Source of the DNA: Luteolibacter arcticus
GTDB taxonomy: Bacteria; Verrucomicrobiota; Verrucomicrobiia; Verrucomicrobiales; Akkermansiaceae
Length of the DNA: 52,195 nt
Direction: 5' to 3'
NCBI RefSeq assembly: GCF_025950235.1
Contig: NZ_JAPDDT010000028.1
Span: forward strand, 1 to 52,195
Part shown: piece by piece, positions 34,296-42,486 of the stretch
Layout of the letters: the number at the start of each line of letters is the position of its first letter
Numbering within the stretch: position 1 is the stretch's first letter
The notes under the pieces: generated by a model
Databases searched by the model: none
The model's input: only the letters and a program-made list of their open reading frames with translations
Told to the model about the DNA's origin: nothing
Program-made: the position numbers and the translations under genes

Positions 34296-36428
34296 CTACT
34301 TCTTCTTCCACGCCGAGCATAGCTCGTGCACTTCCAGCGACGTGATCTTCGCCTCGCCGCCGCGGGTCTCTAGGTAGAGGCGGCGGTTCTCACCCTTTGT
34401 GTTGAAGGGCAGCGGCAGGAAGCAAAGCCCATCGCTGGCGAAGGCCTCGATCCCAATCCGGTCGCAGAAGATGGTGAGGCGCTGCTTGCCATCAATGAGC
34501 GGTGCCGGGGCGCGGTGACCATTCACACTGAGCTCCTGCTTCTTCGCATCGTAGATCACCATGGCGTCGCGAATGTTGAAGACGACCTCGTCGGCATCAC
34601 CGGGCTCGAACTCCGCTCGCACTTCCACGAGCTCCGCGCGGATCTCATCGAGCGGATTCTTGTCGCCGGGCTTGAGCGAGAGCGGCTGGATGCGATGGGA
34701 CTTGGCGCGCAGCACTTCGAGTTCCTTCACCGGAGTGAAGGTCATGCGCGGCCCTTCGGCGGTCTTAATAAGGTGCAGGTCCAGCGGAATGGACATCGAT
34801 TGGTTGAAGGGCATGCCCCGGGTCTCCGTGCGCCACCAGCCGATCAGGATGTGACGGCCATCCGGCTCATTGGTGAAGGCCTGCGCCGCGTAGAAGTCCT
34901 TGCCCCGCTGACCCGGCAGCATCGGCGTCTCGGGCGTGAAGGTCTTCCCATCGAAGCTGCCGATGCGGTAGTCGCTGCTCGCGCCCATCAGCACCCACTT
35001 CTTGTTAGACTCATCCCCTTCCATCGGCGCCTCGAAGAACTCGGGACATTCGAAAAAGCCATCGGTGCGACTGGCGAATGTCCATTCTTTTAGATTCGGC
35101 GAAGTGAAGAACTGCATCGTATTCGCGCGGTCCACCTCGACCCACAGCAACATCACCCACTGTTTCGTCGGCTCATGCCACACGACCTTCGGGTCGCGGT
35201 TGCCGGGAGTGATCTCCTTCAGGATCGGATTGCCCTCATACTTTGTGAAGTGACGGCCATCGTTGCTGTAGGCCATGCCCTGCACGGTCGGATTTCCGGA
35301 GGCGGTGTAGAACAGCACCATCGGTGGCTTGCCGTCCTTGCCGAAGCCGCTGGTGTTCTTCCAGTCCACGACCGCGCCGCCACTGAACATCGGCCCCATG
35401 TCATCCGGCAGCAGCTTCGGCGACAGCTCTTCCCAATGGACCAGGTCCTTGCTCACCGCGTGGCCCCAGTGCATGTTCCCCCAGCCCCATCCATAGGGAT
35501 TGTGCTGGAAGAACAGGTGATACTCACCGTTGTAGAAGACCATGCCGTTCGGGTCGTTGTTCCAGCCGCGCTTCGGCGAAAAGTGGAACTGTCCGCGCAA
35601 TGGCTCCTCATAGAGGTTGTCGGAATTCTTGATCTCGTTGGCCGGGTCGATGGCGACGAGCGCCTTCGAGTCCTCGTGCAACTTGTCCACCCGCAACGTG
35701 AGCTTCTTGCCCTTCCACTCACTCACATCCATCGGGGCCCACCAGTCGGCCGCTCCGTCAGCCAGCTCGATGTCGTTCCTAACAACCGGCTTGCCATCCA
35801 CCAGCAACGTGACCACGCGCTTCGGCGCGCCATTCTTGATCGGGATGTTCAGGTAGCGGGTGGTCGCGGCGAACGAACGCTCGGCCCCGCTGACCATGCC
35901 CTTCGGCCGGGTGTCGGTCTGGACGATGTGGTCCACGGTGAGATGCCCCCAGCCGCCCTTCGCATCATCGACGATCTTCAGCACCGCCTTCTTCCCGGCA
36001 AGATCGGACACATCCCATGAATCTTGCTGGAGTGTTTCGCTGCCACCGGGCTGGTTGTTGGTGCCGGTGGCGCTGCGCACCACCTTGCCATCTACTAACA
36101 ACTGCAGCGCGAGTGCTTGCTCGTTCTTGCCGCCACCGAGTAGGAAGCCGATGAACTTCCGCTCGATGCGAAACTCAGGCGAAGTCAGCGTGCCGGTCGT
36201 GTCGTCGCCATTGGAGAACGTGTTCACCAGACCCTTGCCATGGAAGCCATCGACTCCCATCTGTCCCGGCAGCGCGCCTTGTGCGGGGCCGGGTCCAAAG
36301 GCCTCGCCGGTCACCGACCATGGCTCGTAAGTGCTCTTTTCAAAGTCGGCGAGGACGATCTCGGGCGCAGCGAAGGCCCGCGGGCCGAATGTCGCCAGCA
36401 GGGCGGTGGTCTTGAGCAAGTGTCTCAC
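34296..36428 (-). CDS. Secreted GH32 fructan hydrolase, second enzyme of the locus
   Basis: A 710-residue enzyme starting at GTG 36428, whose first bases overlap the kinase stop (GTGA), so translation is coupled. The signal peptide ends A-F-A-A. An N-terminal jelly roll (about 22-165) matches the one in the neighbouring GH32 (both contain F-L-x-G-G-G and G-G-W-G-H). A DUF4980-like strand region follows, then the propeller with nucleophile D292 (N-N-D-P-N-G), R-D-P with D412 and acid/base E460 (F-F-E-C-P), then the C-terminal sandwich. It lacks the extra modules of the larger enzyme. Family relatives hydrolyse levan, inulin or sucrose. A frame running up to 36872 is only an overlap with the kinase gene. 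Confidence 0.94.
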   Translation of the reverse strand: MRHLLKTTALLATFGPRAFAAPEIVLADFEKSTYEPWSVTGEAFGPGPAQGALPGQMGVDGFHGKGLVNTFSNGDDTTGTLTSPEFRIERKFIGFLLGGGKNEQALALQLLVDGKVVRSATGTNNQPGGSETLQQDSWDVSDLAGKKAVLKIVDDAKGGWGHLTVDHIVQTDTRPKGMVSGAERSFAATTRYLNIPIKNGAPKRVVTLLVDGKPVVRNDIELADGAADWWAPMDVSEWKGKKLTLRVDKLHEDSKALVAIDPANEIKNSDNLYEEPLRGQFHFSPKRGWNNDPNGMVFYNGEYHLFFQHNPYGWGWGNMHWGHAVSKDLVHWEELSPKLLPDDMGPMFSGGAVVDWKNTSGFGKDGKPPMVLFYTASGNPTVQGMAYSNDGRHFTKYEGNPILKEITPGNRDPKVVWHEPTKQWVMLLWVEVDRANTMQFFTSPNLKEWTFASRTDGFFECPEFFEAPMEGDESNKKWVLMGASSDYRIGSFDGKTFTPETPMLPGQRGKDFYAAQAFTNEPDGRHILIGWWRTETRGMPFNQSMSIPLDLHLIKTAEGPRMTFTPVKELEVLRAKSHRIQPLSLKPGDKNPLDEIRAELVEVRAEFEPGDADEVVFNIRDAMVIYDAKKQELSVNGHRAPAPLIDGKQRLTIFCDRIGIEAFASDGLCFLPLPFNTKGENRRLYLETRGGEAKITSLEVHELCSAWKKK

Positions 36429-37417
36429 GGAATGGATGGTTGGTTTAGGAACTGGGGGGAGCGACGCGACCTTTCCTGGCCGTTGTCTTTGATGGATGCC
36501 TGGGCAAGTGCGATGGCACCGCACACGCCCGCATCGTCGTCGAGGACCGGCGGAACAATGAAGTTCCGGATTCCGGGTGCATCGAGATCCGGCGAGGCGA
36601 TGTAGCCAGCGAGGATCTCGCGAAAGGCAATGCGAAGCTTTTCGAAGAACGCCTCTTCTCCGAGGCGGCCTGCCTTCCGAACGCTGCCGCCGAGGATGAT
36701 CTTTCGCGGGGAAAGCACACAGGTGAGATTTACCAACGCGTGCGCCATGTAGCGGATTGTTAGATCCCATGCCGGGTGATCCGGCGGCAGGGATTCGGCA
36801 GGCATGCCGGTCCGCTTGGCAATGGCCGGCCCGGAGCACAGGCCCTCCCAGCAGCGCCCATGGAACGGACACGCGCCTTCGAAGTCATCGCCATCGATGC
36901 ACGGCAGCCCCATGTGGCCCATTTCGGGATGCACCAGCCCGTGCAGCAGCCGCCCGCGCGCCATGCCACCGCCACCGATGCCCGTGCCCGCGGTCACATA
37001 GATGAAATCCTCCAGCCCGGATGCCGCACCCCAGCGTGATTCGCCGAGCCCCGCTCCATTCACATCGGTATCGAAGCCAGTCGGCACGCCGGGGAACGCC
37101 TGACGCAGCGGCCCCAGGATGTCCGCCTGTTGCCAGCCTGGCTTCGGCGTCGTGGTAATGAAGCCATGCGTCGAAGACCGCTCGTCGAGATCCACCGGGC
37201 CGAATGTTGCCACGCCGAGTGCCGCCAGCGGACCGTGACCATCCTGCTGCTCTAACAACCAGTCGGTGACCTGGTGCATCAACCGCACCGGATCATCGCC
37301 CGTGGAGAAGCGCGTCCGCGCGAAAATGTCTGCGCCCGGTCCACGACCGACCGCACACACGAACTTCGTGCCTCCGGCTTCGATGGCTCCGACGATGGGT
37401 GGTTGCAGGGTGCTCAT
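36425..37417 (-). CDS. ROK-family fructokinase
   Basis: A 330-residue cytoplasmic kinase. The N-terminal phosphate-binding loop is A-I-E-A-G-G-T-K (11-18). The ATP-binding D-x-G-x-G-type segment appears as T-A-G-T-G-I-G-G-G, and the zinc-binding region is G-H168-M with C183, H186 and C189/C194. This is the layout of the YdhR/GmuE type of fructokinases, which make fructose 6-phosphate. It lies between the sugar porter (87 bases upstream) and GH32 (4-base overlap), so the substrate is very probably fructose from fructan breakdown. An in-frame C-terminal tail after about residue 310 is not typical of the family, perhaps because the overlap with the next gene constrains it. Confidence 0.92.
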   Translation of the reverse strand: MSTLQPPIVGAIEAGGTKFVCAVGRGPGADIFARTRFSTGDDPVRLMHQVTDWLLEQQDGHGPLAALGVATFGPVDLDERSSTHGFITTTPKPGWQQADILGPLRQAFPGVPTGFDTDVNGAGLGESRWGAASGLEDFIYVTAGTGIGGGGMARGRLLHGLVHPEMGHMGLPCIDGDDFEGACPFHGRCWEGLCSGPAIAKRTGMPAESLPPDHPAWDLTIRYMAHALVNLTCVLSPRKIILGGSVRKAGRLGEEAFFEKLRIAFREILAGYIASPDLDAPGIRNFIVPPVLDDDAGVCGAIALAQASIKDNGQERSRRSPQFLNQPSIP

Positions 37418-37504
37418 GACGTAGAGTCGATCATGGCGAAGCTTTCACAGCTCGCAGGTAGTCGAGGCCGAACAAGTCGAAGGCGGCGATGGAACGAATC
37501 GAGA

Positions 37505-39076
37505 TCATCGGATGCTAAGCTTCTGTTGCATTTCCTCCAGCGGCACACCTTTGGTCTCGGGCACCATCAGCTTCACCCAGATGAGCTGGAGCACCATCAT
37601 TCCAGTGAAGAACAGGAACACGGTGCCCGGCGCGAGCTTGGCCATCATCAGCGGGAAGACAGTGGTCAACGCAGCGGCAAAGACCCAGTGCGTGGCGCTC
37701 CCCAGCGACTGGCCGGCGGCGCGACAACGGTCGGGAAAGATCTCTGAAATGAACACCCAGATCACCGCACCCTGGCCGATGGCATGGGCCGCGATGAAGG
37801 CAAAGATGCAGACCAGCACCATCATGCCTCCGGCACCCGCGGCCTTGGAGGAGAGAACCAGTGCGTCATTCGCGGTCGCTTTGACAGCATCGGGAGATGC
37901 CTCAGATGAGAATGTCACGGGCTCGGCACCTGACTTCGGCTCGGCGGTCGCGGCAACCAGTGCTTCCTTCTTCTTCTCGAGATCTTCCTCGAGTTTCGCG
38001 ACGCGGGCCGGGTTCGCTTTGGCCAGGCCATCGACCGCCGCCTTCACATCTACGGCCGCAGAAGCCGCCCGGAATTGAGGAGCCCAGGTGAAGAATGCCA
38101 CCGCGCACAATCCGAGGGAAAGGATGTAGCCGAAGGAGCCGATGTAGAGGAGCGTGCGCCGGCCAAGGCGATCAATGAGCCACAGGCCGGCGAACGTGAA
38201 GATCAGATTGGTGATGCCGATGCCGATCGATTGCCCGAGCGCGTTCTCGCTGCCGGTGAGACCGAAGATGCGCGGTGCGAAGTAGAGGATGGCATTGATT
38301 CCCGAGAGTTGGTTGAAGAAGGCGATCAGGAAGGCGAGCACCACCGGGCGACGCAGATCCACACTCCAGAGGCTGGGGCGTCTCGCGTCCTTCTCATGCG
38401 GCGTCGAGCGGATGGCTTGCGCGATCTGCCCGATCTCGGCGTCGCTTTTCGTGGGCGAGATCGCTTTCAAGATGACGGTTGCCTCAGCATCGCGGCCGCG
38501 CGACATCAGCCACCGCGGGCTTTCCGGCAGGGAGAAGCAGGCCAGCGAGTAGATGAGCGCCGGCAAGGCCTCCGAGCCCATCATCCAGCGCCAGGAATTG
38601 TCGCCCACGTTGCTCAGCAGCCAGTTCGTGAGGAAGGCGACGAGGATGCCGAAGACGATGTTGAACTGGAACATGCCGGCGAGCCTGCCGCGCCGGTCAG
38701 GCGGCGAGATCTCGGAGATATAGAGCGGTGCGGCCACCGTCGAGACGCCGACACCCAGGCCGCCGATGAAGCGTGCGATGCTGAAAGACCACGGATCAGT
38801 AGCCAGCCCCGACCAGATCGCAGACACGAGGTAGAGGATGCCGATCCAAAGCAGTGTCTTCTTCCGCCCCCAGCGATCGGTCGGCCACGCACCGGCGATG
38901 GCACCTGCCACCGTGCCGTAGAGGGCCGAGCCCATCACGATGCCATGCATGGCGGGCGACAGGTCCCAAAGTGCCTGGATCGATTTTTCCGCACCGGAGA
39001 TCACCACGGTGTCGAAGCCGAACAAAAAGCCAGCCAGCGCGGCAACGATACTCCAGAGGACGAGGCGGGATTGCAT
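37505..39076 (-). CDS. MFS sugar porter with large cytoplasmic-loop insert
   Basis: A 523-residue major-facilitator transporter of the sugar porter family. It shows the G-x3-D-R-W-G-R-K motif after helix 2, P-L-Y-I-S-E-I-S-P and R-G-R-L after helix 4, P-E-S-P-R-W-L before the central loop, the Q-x-S-G-I-N-A helix 7 motif, D-R-L-G-R-R after helix 8 and P-E-T-K-G at the end. The start at ATG 39076 places helix 1 correctly. Residues about 328-415 between helices 9 and 10 are an unusual charged, partly coiled-coil insert of about 85 residues that normal members lack. Probably a proton-coupled or facilitative fructose importer. First gene of the porter-kinase-GH32 operon. Confidence 0.93.
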   Translation of the reverse strand: MQSRLVLWSIVAALAGFLFGFDTVVISGAEKSIQALWDLSPAMHGIVMGSALYGTVAGAIAGAWPTDRWGRKKTLLWIGILYLVSAIWSGLATDPWSFSIARFIGGLGVGVSTVAAPLYISEISPPDRRGRLAGMFQFNIVFGILVAFLTNWLLSNVGDNSWRWMMGSEALPALIYSLACFSLPESPRWLMSRGRDAEATVILKAISPTKSDAEIGQIAQAIRSTPHEKDARRPSLWSVDLRRPVVLAFLIAFFNQLSGINAILYFAPRIFGLTGSENALGQSIGIGITNLIFTFAGLWLIDRLGRRTLLYIGSFGYILSLGLCAVAFFTWAPQFRAASAAVDVKAAVDGLAKANPARVAKLEEDLEKKKEALVAATAEPKSGAEPVTFSSEASPDAVKATANDALVLSSKAAGAGGMMVLVCIFAFIAAHAIGQGAVIWVFISEIFPDRCRAAGQSLGSATHWVFAAALTTVFPLMMAKLAPGTVFLFFTGMMVLQLIWVKLMVPETKGVPLEEMQQKLSIR

Positions 39077-39157
39077 GAACGTGGGTTTCCGGAACTTGGG
39101 TTTACGGCGACGCCCACCGTGGCGGTTCCCATGCGAGACCCGCAATCTCGTCCCGGC

Positions 39158-39205
39158 AGATCGGTAAACAAAGGTGCTTTTACAGATCCGGCTTCTGTCA
39201 GGTCC
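39158..39205. promoter_or_regulatory. Candidate operator/promoter region of the sugar-porter operon
   Basis: GATCGGTAAA (39160-39169) and TTTACAGATC (39180-39189) form a 9-of-10 inverted repeat with a 10-base spacer. The left arm lies in CAGATCGGTAA, found also at 32902-32912 upstream of the GH32 gene. CTGTCAGGTC at 39196-39205 matches CTGTCAGATC at 32898-32907 in 9 of 10 bases. The shared boxes support common control by the GntR/LacI-type regulator. Confidence 0.45.
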
Positions 39206-39214
39206 GTTTTCCTC

Positions 39215-40060
39215 TCACCTTGTCCCCTCCAAGCACCGCCGGACCAGCGGGAGATAGCTGTTTCCGAAGAGATTCAGATGATTCAGCGCGTGGTAGAGAT
39301 CGTAGAGCCGGCGGCGGCGAGGATTGGGCGCGGGATCCGGAAGCCCGTAGCCGCTGTAGAAGGCAGCCGGCAGCACCCCGCCGAAAAGCTGGAGCATCGC
39401 CAGATCGGTTTCGGCATCCCCGAAATAGGGTGCGGGATCGAAAACGATCGCGTTTCCATCCGGCAGCGCGGCGGCATTTCCCGACCACAGGTCGCCGTGC
39501 AGCAGAGACGCCGGCGGGTGATGGTCCGCCAGCAGCTGCTCCGCCGCCTCCAGAATTTCGCGCGCCGGGAGAGGATGGGCACTTGCCAGGCGGAGCTGGG
39601 GCTTGAGCCGGCGCTCGATGAAGAACTCGCACCACGACGAAAGCGGACCATTTTCCTGCGGCGTGGCGCCGATGAAGTTGTCGTGGTCGAGCCCGAACAT
39701 CGGCCGGGTGACCCGATGAAGCGCCGCCAGCGCCCTCCCGAGGTTTTCCCACGAGCGGGAATCCAGCGGGCGAAGATCGAGCCACTCCATGGCCAGCCAG
39801 CGGACACCTGCCATGACACCTTGCCCCAGCAATTGCGGCACCCGGATCTGCGGTGCGAGCAGGTCCAAACCCCGTGCCTCAGCCTCAAGCATGGCCGCAT
39901 CCTCCCCGCCACCGGACTTCACGAAAACGCACCGGCCATCCGCCAGATCCAGCCTCCGCGCCTGATGAATGCAGCCGCCGCCAACCGCACACGACCCACG
40001 AACCGTCGAGCCAAGCGCCGCTGCGATGGAGTCATCCACCGGTGCCGCGCCGCTCCTCAT
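39215..40060 (-). CDS. Fructosamine/ketosamine-3-kinase family protein
   Basis: A 281-residue kinase of the aminoglycoside phosphotransferase fold. The catalytic loop is H188-G-D-L-W-S-G-N, followed by the magnesium-binding D-P-A segment and the G-D-x-E-x-D-L-A-M-L-Q-L-F-G-G block that marks fructosamine-3-kinases. The N-terminal G-G-G-C-I-H-Q-A turn and the F-V-K lysine strand are present. The family phosphorylates sugar-amine adducts on proteins, leading to their removal. ATG at 40060 overlaps the stop of the upstream membrane-protein gene as ATGA. Nearness to the fructose locus may be meaningful, since fructose is a strong glycating sugar (inference). Confidence 0.92.
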   Translation of the reverse strand: MRSGAAPVDDSIAAALGSTVRGSCAVGGGCIHQARRLDLADGRCVFVKSGGGEDAAMLEAEARGLDLLAPQIRVPQLLGQGVMAGVRWLAMEWLDLRPLDSRSWENLGRALAALHRVTRPMFGLDHDNFIGATPQENGPLSSWCEFFIERRLKPQLRLASAHPLPAREILEAAEQLLADHHPPASLLHGDLWSGNAAALPDGNAIVFDPAPYFGDAETDLAMLQLFGGVLPAAFYSGYGLPDPAPNPRRRRLYDLYHALNHLNLFGNSYLPLVRRCLEGTR

Positions 40061-40740
40061 GCCGTCGCGCGCCGTGCCTGTTCATCGCTCATCCACGCAT
40101 AGAGGATGGCCCACAGCGAAAGCGCGAGCGAGAACAGCGGGATCTGCACCGGCTCCGGAAGCAAATAAAGCACGGTCACCACGGGGATCCATACGCCCCA
40201 CGTCGCAAACAAGGCGGGCACGATGTGGCCTCGGTAGTAGCGCGCGGTGAAGAAATCGCGCGTCATCCGGTAGCCGCGGTTTTTCCAGGCGAAGAGCCAG
40301 ACGGTGACCGGCGCGGCGAAGAGCGGGTTGTAGAGAAATTGATCCACCAGCACCTGCGGGATCACCACCGAGGCCAACGGCTCGTCGCCGAACCACTGGG
40401 CTTGGTAGCGATAGAACACATCGACGACGAAGCCCATCCCGCCCCAGAAAGGCACCGTGAAAAGCAGCTCCTCGAAGTTCTTCTGCATCACCCGGCCACG
40501 CTGGTTGATCACGATGCGCAGCAACTCCGGCACCAAGGCCCCCGCCACGGCCGCCGCCAACACACTGTAGCCGAAGCCCCACGCCGCCTTGGTCTCGGCC
40601 AGCCGCACGAACACCCCGTGAGACGGCGGATGGAAGTAGTAAAGCACCAGCAGCACCACCATTGCTCCCTGCACGATCAGGCCCGGCACCACGTTGGCCC
40701 GCACCGCACGCAGGCCGGCCCGCCACGGGGCTTCGCGCAT
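40057..40740 (-). CDS. Polytopic membrane protein of unknown function
   Basis: A hydrophobic protein with about six transmembrane helices. I give ATG 40740 (227 residues); GTG at 40761 or 40821 are alternatives. Notable segments are Q-K-N-F-E-E-L-L-F-T-V-P-F-W-G-G-M-G and, later, V-L-V-D-Q-F-L-Y-N-P-L-F-A-A-P. The D-Q-x4-P spacing recalls the Mpv17/PMP22 family, but the match is loose. It is translationally coupled (ATGA) to the fructosamine-kinase gene. No function can be assigned. Confidence 0.8.
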   Translation of the reverse strand: MREAPWRAGLRAVRANVVPGLIVQGAMVVLLVLYYFHPPSHGVFVRLAETKAAWGFGYSVLAAAVAGALVPELLRIVINQRGRVMQKNFEELLFTVPFWGGMGFVVDVFYRYQAQWFGDEPLASVVIPQVLVDQFLYNPLFAAPVTVWLFAWKNRGYRMTRDFFTARYYRGHIVPALFATWGVWIPVVTVLYLLPEPVQIPLFSLALSLWAILYAWMSDEQARRATA

Positions 40741-40865
40741 GATTCCGGTCGGCTCGCTCACGCCGCGGACCCTGCGCGGCGCGGCCGATCTGCCAAGCGG
40801 GAAGTTGAGCGCTCCACTCACGCCGACAGGTTGAATGAATCACGCCATCCACTCGTCTCACGGGC

Positions 40866-41372
40866 ATGATCTTCTCGCGTCTCGCACCCTTGTTTCTTGC
40901 TGCGCTCGCCCCGCTATCGGCAGCCAATTTCCCGGTCGTGCCGCCGTCCGACCGCGTGCTCACGGTGGAGCAGGTGAAAACCTTCTGGGTCACCCGGCTG
41001 CGCTCGCAGCCCTTGCCCGCCAAAGTCACACCACTCCACCCCGAGCGCAACACCGCCCGCCGCGCCGAAATCCAGCGCCGCCGCGGCCTCATGGAGGAAA
41101 TCCGCGCCGGCCATCACGACCTCGCCGCCCGACTGGTCTGCCTGAGCCACAATGTCGATGCGTGGTCGCGCCTCGGCGATGAACCGAAGTCCGATGCAAG
41201 CGAGCAGCGCCTGATCCGGCTGCGCGAGCATGTCGCCAAGCTGGCCACCCTCGAAGCCCAGCGCGAAGCCGCGGTGAAAGTCGGCGAAGCCGCCGATCGC
41301 ATGGTGGCGAGGGGCGAAGAGATCCAGCGATTAAAAGACCTGCTCGCCCGACAGGACGAGCTTTGTGGGTAA
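40866..41372 (+). CDS. Small secreted coiled-coil protein, hypothetical
   Basis: A 168-residue protein with a signal peptide (cleavage after about residue 20, L-S-A-A-N). A proline-containing segment follows, then a strongly helical, charged region (about 60-165) with heptad-like leucines, probably a coiled coil. No family is recognised. It is divergent from the membrane-protein gene; its stop lies 2 bases from the stop of the convergent metallo-hydrolase gene. Confidence 0.75.
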   Translation: MIFSRLAPLFLAALAPLSAANFPVVPPSDRVLTVEQVKTFWVTRLRSQPLPAKVTPLHPERNTARRAEIQRRRGLMEEIRAGHHDLAARLVCLSHNVDAWSRLGDEPKSDASEQRLIRLREHVAKLATLEAQREAAVKVGEAADRMVARGEEIQRLKDLLARQDELCG

Positions 41373-41374
41373 GC

Positions 41375-42373
41375 TTACTCGCCCCACCCATCGGGAAAGC
41401 GCGCCGCAGGGAAGATCTCCCGCGCCTCCGCAAGCAGCGCGGCCCGATCCTCCCGGAGATACCTGCTGGACACATGGATTAGCACCAGCTCCTCCACCCC
41501 GGCATCACGGGCCAGCGCGGCCACTTGGTCGGCGGTCATGTGGTAATTCTTCTGCGCCAGCTCCAGATCCACGGCACGATACTGCGACTCGCACACCATG
41601 CGACGGCAGCCCGCCAGCCAGCGACGCACCTTTTCCGCAGTCGCCTCGTCCAACAGAAAGTCGGTCAAATACGCCACCGAATCGCCCGGCGTCGGAACCA
41701 ACAGCTCCGCCCGCAACTCCCCCGCCGACCGCCCCTCGACCATCGCGTCGTCCGGCAAAGCCGCGCGGTCCTTCAGCGTCTTCAACCACGGGCCTGGCTT
41801 CAGCCCGAGCGCCGCCAGCCGCTGTGGATCGATGTTCCAGCGGGTCTTCTCCGTGACCTTGTAGGCCATGCTCGCGGTCAGGTGATCGAGCGCCATCGCC
41901 TCCACGGTGAAGTCCTCTTCGTCCAAGATCATCAGCCCGTCGCGCACCATGGCGGCTTCCTCGTGTGCGGTTTCAAATGCCTCGGGCAATTCGTAGCGCC
42001 ACGTCCGGATCTCCATCTCGCCGATGTCCGAGACACGCCAGGTCGCGCCAAGGTTTTCGTGGAGATTCCAAAGGTAGCTGCGGAAGCGGTGATGCAGGAT
42101 CTTCCCGGTCCCCGGTGGGCCCCAGATCCGGTTGCTGTCGCCCTCGCGGGCGAAATTCATGCGGAAAAACCCGTCGAAGCCCGCCACATGATCCATGTGG
42201 AAGTGCGAGAAAAAGACGTGGTCGATCGCCTGCACCTCCCCCGCCGTGAGGGCTGACAGGCAGCCCTCGCCGCAGTCGAAAAGCAGCCGGCGCACGGCAT
42301 GGCCACTGTCCACCTCCACGTGAAGTGCATTGTCCCGCCCGGCCGCGCCGAGCACCCGGAAGCGGATGGCCAT
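41375..42373 (-). CDS. MBL-fold hydrolase, RNase Z-like
   Basis: A 332-residue metallo-beta-lactamase-fold protein. The metal-binding motif is H57-F-H59-M-D61-H62. It is preceded by the F-D-C-G-E-G strand-turn typical of RNase Z and its relatives, and followed by further likely ligands (D in Y-L-T-D-F and the H in V-L-I-H-V-S-S-R-Y). True RNase Z trims tRNA 3' ends; members with this longer middle insert are often annotated only as RNase Z-like or arylsulfatase-like hydrolases. The substrate is therefore uncertain. Confidence 0.87.
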   Translation of the reverse strand: MAIRFRVLGAAGRDNALHVEVDSGHAVRRLLFDCGEGCLSALTAGEVQAIDHVFFSHFHMDHVAGFDGFFRMNFAREGDSNRIWGPPGTGKILHHRFRSYLWNLHENLGATWRVSDIGEMEIRTWRYELPEAFETAHEEAAMVRDGLMILDEEDFTVEAMALDHLTASMAYKVTEKTRWNIDPQRLAALGLKPGPWLKTLKDRAALPDDAMVEGRSAGELRAELLVPTPGDSVAYLTDFLLDEATAEKVRRWLAGCRRMVCESQYRAVDLELAQKNYHMTADQVAALARDAGVEELVLIHVSSRYLREDRAALLAEAREIFPAARFPDGWGE

Positions 42374-42486
42374 GCCGCAGGCAAGGAAGCCGCCCGCCGC
42401 CTGTCAAGTAGCCCTCACGAATCATCGCCCTCCAGTTCCCGCTTTTCCTTTGCCCGCCCCCGACCCGGCCCTCCAAGCTCCGCCCC

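Noticed and set aside
38075..40102. A 675-codon plus-strand frame across the sugar porter and fructosamine kinase
   Set aside because: It runs antisense through two well-supported genes and the promoter between them; its composition is that of a shadow frame.
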